Shown here: piece by piece, positions 12,192 through 13,871 of the stretch
Layout: each line of letters begins with the position of its first letter
Numbering within the stretch: position 1 is the first letter of the stretch
NCBI GenBank assembly: GCA_946611595.1
Contig: CAMODY010000031.1
Span: 1 to 13,871, forward strand
Reading direction: 5' to 3'
Source: an uncultured Clostridia bacterium
GTDB taxonomy: Bacteria > Bacillota > Clostridia > Lachnospirales > Lachnospiraceae
Length of the DNA stretch: 13,871 nt
The notes under the pieces: model-generated
Told to the model about the DNA's origin: nothing
The model's database searches: none
The model's input: only the letters and a program-made list of their open reading frames with translations
Translations under genes and position numbers: made by a program

Positions 12192-13739
12192 TTATGCTCC
12201 GGCTACGTTTTTATTTTTTACGTCTTCAAATTCCTGAAGCATTTCTGCAGTAGCAGGTTTTCCGACCAGTGTTCCGATCACAACAGCGATCAGGCCAACA
12301 GCAAATCCAACAACCAGGGAATAAAGGCCGGTTGCATCGCCGATCGTCTCCCCGCCAACAAGCGGAATGTAATCCCAAATGATAACGGTTAATGCACCTG
12401 CAATGATACCGCTTAATGCACCGGCTTTGTTTGTCTTCTTCCAGAAAAGGGAAAGGACAACAACCGGTCCGAATGCAGAGCCAAAGCCAGCCCAGGCATC
12501 ACTTACCAACGCCATGATGGAACTGTTCGGGTCCCATGCAATAAAGAATGCAATGATCGCAACAACAATAACGACAACTCTGGAAATCCAGAGGGTTTTC
12601 TTCTCATTGATGTCTTTGCCCTTGCGGATAACATCTGTGTAAATATCTTTTGAAACTGCAGATGCCGTAACAAGAAGCTGGGAGTCTGCTGTGGACATGA
12701 TCGCAGCAAGGATCGCACAAAGCAGAATGCCTGCGATAAACGGCAGTGCGAACTGGTTGGTGAAAAGTTCTTTTACAACCATGATCACAACATTTTCTTT
12801 ATCTTCCAAAACACCAACTCTCGGGAACAGGTACACACGTGCTAAGATTGCCAGAACCGATACGATTCCCAGAGAAAGCAGGTTCCATATATTGGCGATC
12901 ACTTTCGACTTGTTCAGTTCTTTTTCAGATTTGATCGCCATAAAGCGGACCAGGATATGAGGCATGCCGCAGTATCCAAGTCCCCAGGCAAGTCCGGAAA
13001 TAATCGACACAACGCTGATGCTTCCGGTACCGGATGTAAACGGATTGAGATAATTTGCTGCTCCGCCTTCAACGCCGGAAGCGGTTAAAGTCGACATGAT
13101 CGTTCCCGGCTCAATAATCGTTAAGAGAATGATCGGAACTGCAAGGATCATGATCAGCATTAAGATTCCCTGTACGAAGTCGGTCACGCAAACTGCCATG
13201 AATCCGCCAAGGAAAGTGTAAACCAGAATAACAACGGTTCCGATCAGCAGAGATGTATGATATTCCAATCCGAATACAACATTAAAGAGTTTTGCTCCTG
13301 CAGAAAGTGCAGATGCAGTATAAACAAGGAAGAAGATGACAATAACGATAGAGGAAGCCAGAAGAAGAATATTCTTGTCATCATGGAAACGGTTATTAAA
13401 GTATTCCGGAATCGTCATGGAATTGTTTGCGCGGATCGTATATCTTCTTAATCGTCCTGCAACGATCATCCAGTTCGCAAAGGTTCCAAGAAGCAGTCCT
13501 AATGAGACCCAGATCTCTCCGGTTCCGAGAAGATAGATTGCACCCGGAAGTCCCATCAGGAGCCAGCCGCTCATGTCAGATGCCTGGGCACTCATAGCGC
13601 CGACCCAAGCGCCAAGACCACGACCGCCTAAAAAGTAGTCTTCGGTGTTGTTCGTTTTTCTGGAGTAGAAAGCTCCAATTAAGATCATAAATATTATGTA
13701 GACGACAAAGGCTGCTATAATCCAAAATACATTACTCAT
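12192..13739 (-). CDS. putP: Sodium/proline symporter
   Basis: A 515-residue membrane protein of the sodium:solute symporter (SSS) family with about 13 hydrophobic segments (LeuT fold), closest in pattern to PutP, which takes up L-proline with Na+ across the cytoplasmic membrane. Seen: EDYFLGGRGLGAWVGAMSAQ (33-52), followed by ASDMSGWLLMGLPG (53-66), where Asp55 and Ser57 fall at the numbers known for sodium and proline binding in E. coli PutP; GWGLGYCGMPHILVRFMAIK-like sequence near 252-270; and IMSTADSQLL (347-356), matching the S-T sodium-site pair of transmembrane segment IX. The length is typical. AAGAGGG precedes the ATG. It starts 14 bp after the UPF0371/DUF1846 stop codon, so the two are probably one transcript whose promoter lies beyond the window. 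Confidence 0.92.
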   Translation of the reverse strand: MSNVFWIIAAFVVYIIFMILIGAFYSRKTNNTEDYFLGGRGLGAWVGAMSAQASDMSGWLLMGLPGAIYLLGTGEIWVSLGLLLGTFANWMIVAGRLRRYTIRANNSMTIPEYFNNRFHDDKNILLLASSIVIVIFFLVYTASALSAGAKLFNVVFGLEYHTSLLIGTVVILVYTFLGGFMAVCVTDFVQGILMLIMILAVPIILLTIIEPGTIMSTLTASGVEGGAANYLNPFTSGTGSISVVSIISGLAWGLGYCGMPHILVRFMAIKSEKELNKSKVIANIWNLLSLGIVSVLAILARVYLFPRVGVLEDKENVVIMVVKELFTNQFALPFIAGILLCAILAAIMSTADSQLLVTASAVSKDIYTDVIRKGKDINEKKTLWISRVVVIVVAIIAFFIAWDPNSSIMALVSDAWAGFGSAFGPVVVLSLFWKKTNKAGALSGIIAGALTVIIWDYIPLVGGETIGDATGLYSLVVGFAVGLIAVVIGTLVGKPATAEMLQEFEDVKNKNVAGA

Positions 13740-13753
13740 CTTAAACCCTCTTT

Positions 13754-13871
13754 CTATAATTCTTTTGGTTCATAGGTAAGTTCGCATCCAAGTCTCCTGA
13801 TCGTTCTTCTGTCAATTGCAGAAAGTCTAGCTGTTGTGTGTACGGGACAGCCGATGATTTTCGGAAGCTGT
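13754..13871 (-). CDS. UPF0371/DUF1846 protein, C-terminal fragment
   Basis: The last 38 codons of a gene that continues past the right edge, ending in TAG at 13754-13756. The peptide QLPKIIGCPVHTTARLSAID, followed by RRTIRRLGCELTYEPKEL, matches the known C-terminus of DUF1846 proteins, which read like QLPKLRGC.AHST..LS..D....RKLG..LT.EP. The family has known structures but no settled function to my knowledge. It lies 14 bp upstream of putP on the same strand. I identified it by recalled family pattern over a short stretch, so it is likely but not certain. Confidence 0.78.
   Translation of the reverse strand, partial: QLPKIIGCPVHTTARLSAIDRRTIRRLGCELTYEPKEL

Noticed and set aside
1..13871. 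CRISPR array, insertion sequence, prophage or integration site
   Set aside because: No regularly spaced repeats, transposase or recombinase motifs, tRNA-linked direct repeats or compositional break were seen on reading both strands.

Overview
The window looks like the chromosome of an anaerobic, low-to-mid GC Firmicute of class Clostridia, most likely a Lachnospiraceae-type gut bacterium. The reasons are strong AGGAGG-type ribosome binding sites, sigma-A-like promoters, compact operons closed by strong hairpin terminators, a butyrate kinase, a membrane-anchored clostripain-type peptidase, a UPF0371 (DUF1846) protein and a DUF1292 protein. The genus cannot be fixed from this stretch. There is no tRNA, rRNA, insertion sequence, phage gene or CRISPR array. 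Most of the window is ordinary core genome with a few poorly understood small genes.

Left end (1-1490, minus strand): the start of the S10 ribosomal protein operon. It has a good sigma-A promoter, a long structured leader of about 350 nt with an attenuator-like hairpin and a possible 36-codon leader ORF, then rpsJ, rplC and the first 12 codons of rplD. A LysR-type regulator gene (1658-2551, plus) diverges from it.

Middle (2590-7910, mostly minus): four separately terminated units. (i) A uroporphyrinogen-decarboxylase-family protein (probably a corrinoid/thiol-type methyltransferase relative) followed by a 98-residue beta-rich protein, convergent with the LysR gene across a bidirectional terminator. 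(ii) A MalY/PatB-type PLP C-S lyase or aminotransferase, followed by an unrecognised 53-codon ORF that runs into its terminator. (iii) A butyrate kinase gene without an adjacent ptb. (iv) An AEC-family transporter whose start codon lacks a ribosome binding site and lies almost at the predicted transcription start.

Right part (7940-13871): a plus-strand DUF1292 protein; a minus-strand pair made of a 59-residue, strongly basic small protein and a 789-residue membrane-anchored clostripain-family (C11) cysteine peptidase; a plus-strand class I SAM-dependent methyltransferase of the RlmI-like group; and a minus-strand UPF0371/DUF1846 gene (only its C-terminus is in the window) followed 14 bp later by a PutP-type sodium/proline symporter. 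The terminators after the DUF1292 gene and after the methyltransferase are nearly the same sequence.

I see no clearly new defence or mobile system. The best candidates for undescribed biology are the URO-D-like/beta-protein pair, the 59-residue basic protein coupled to the clostripain-type protease, and the S10 leader.
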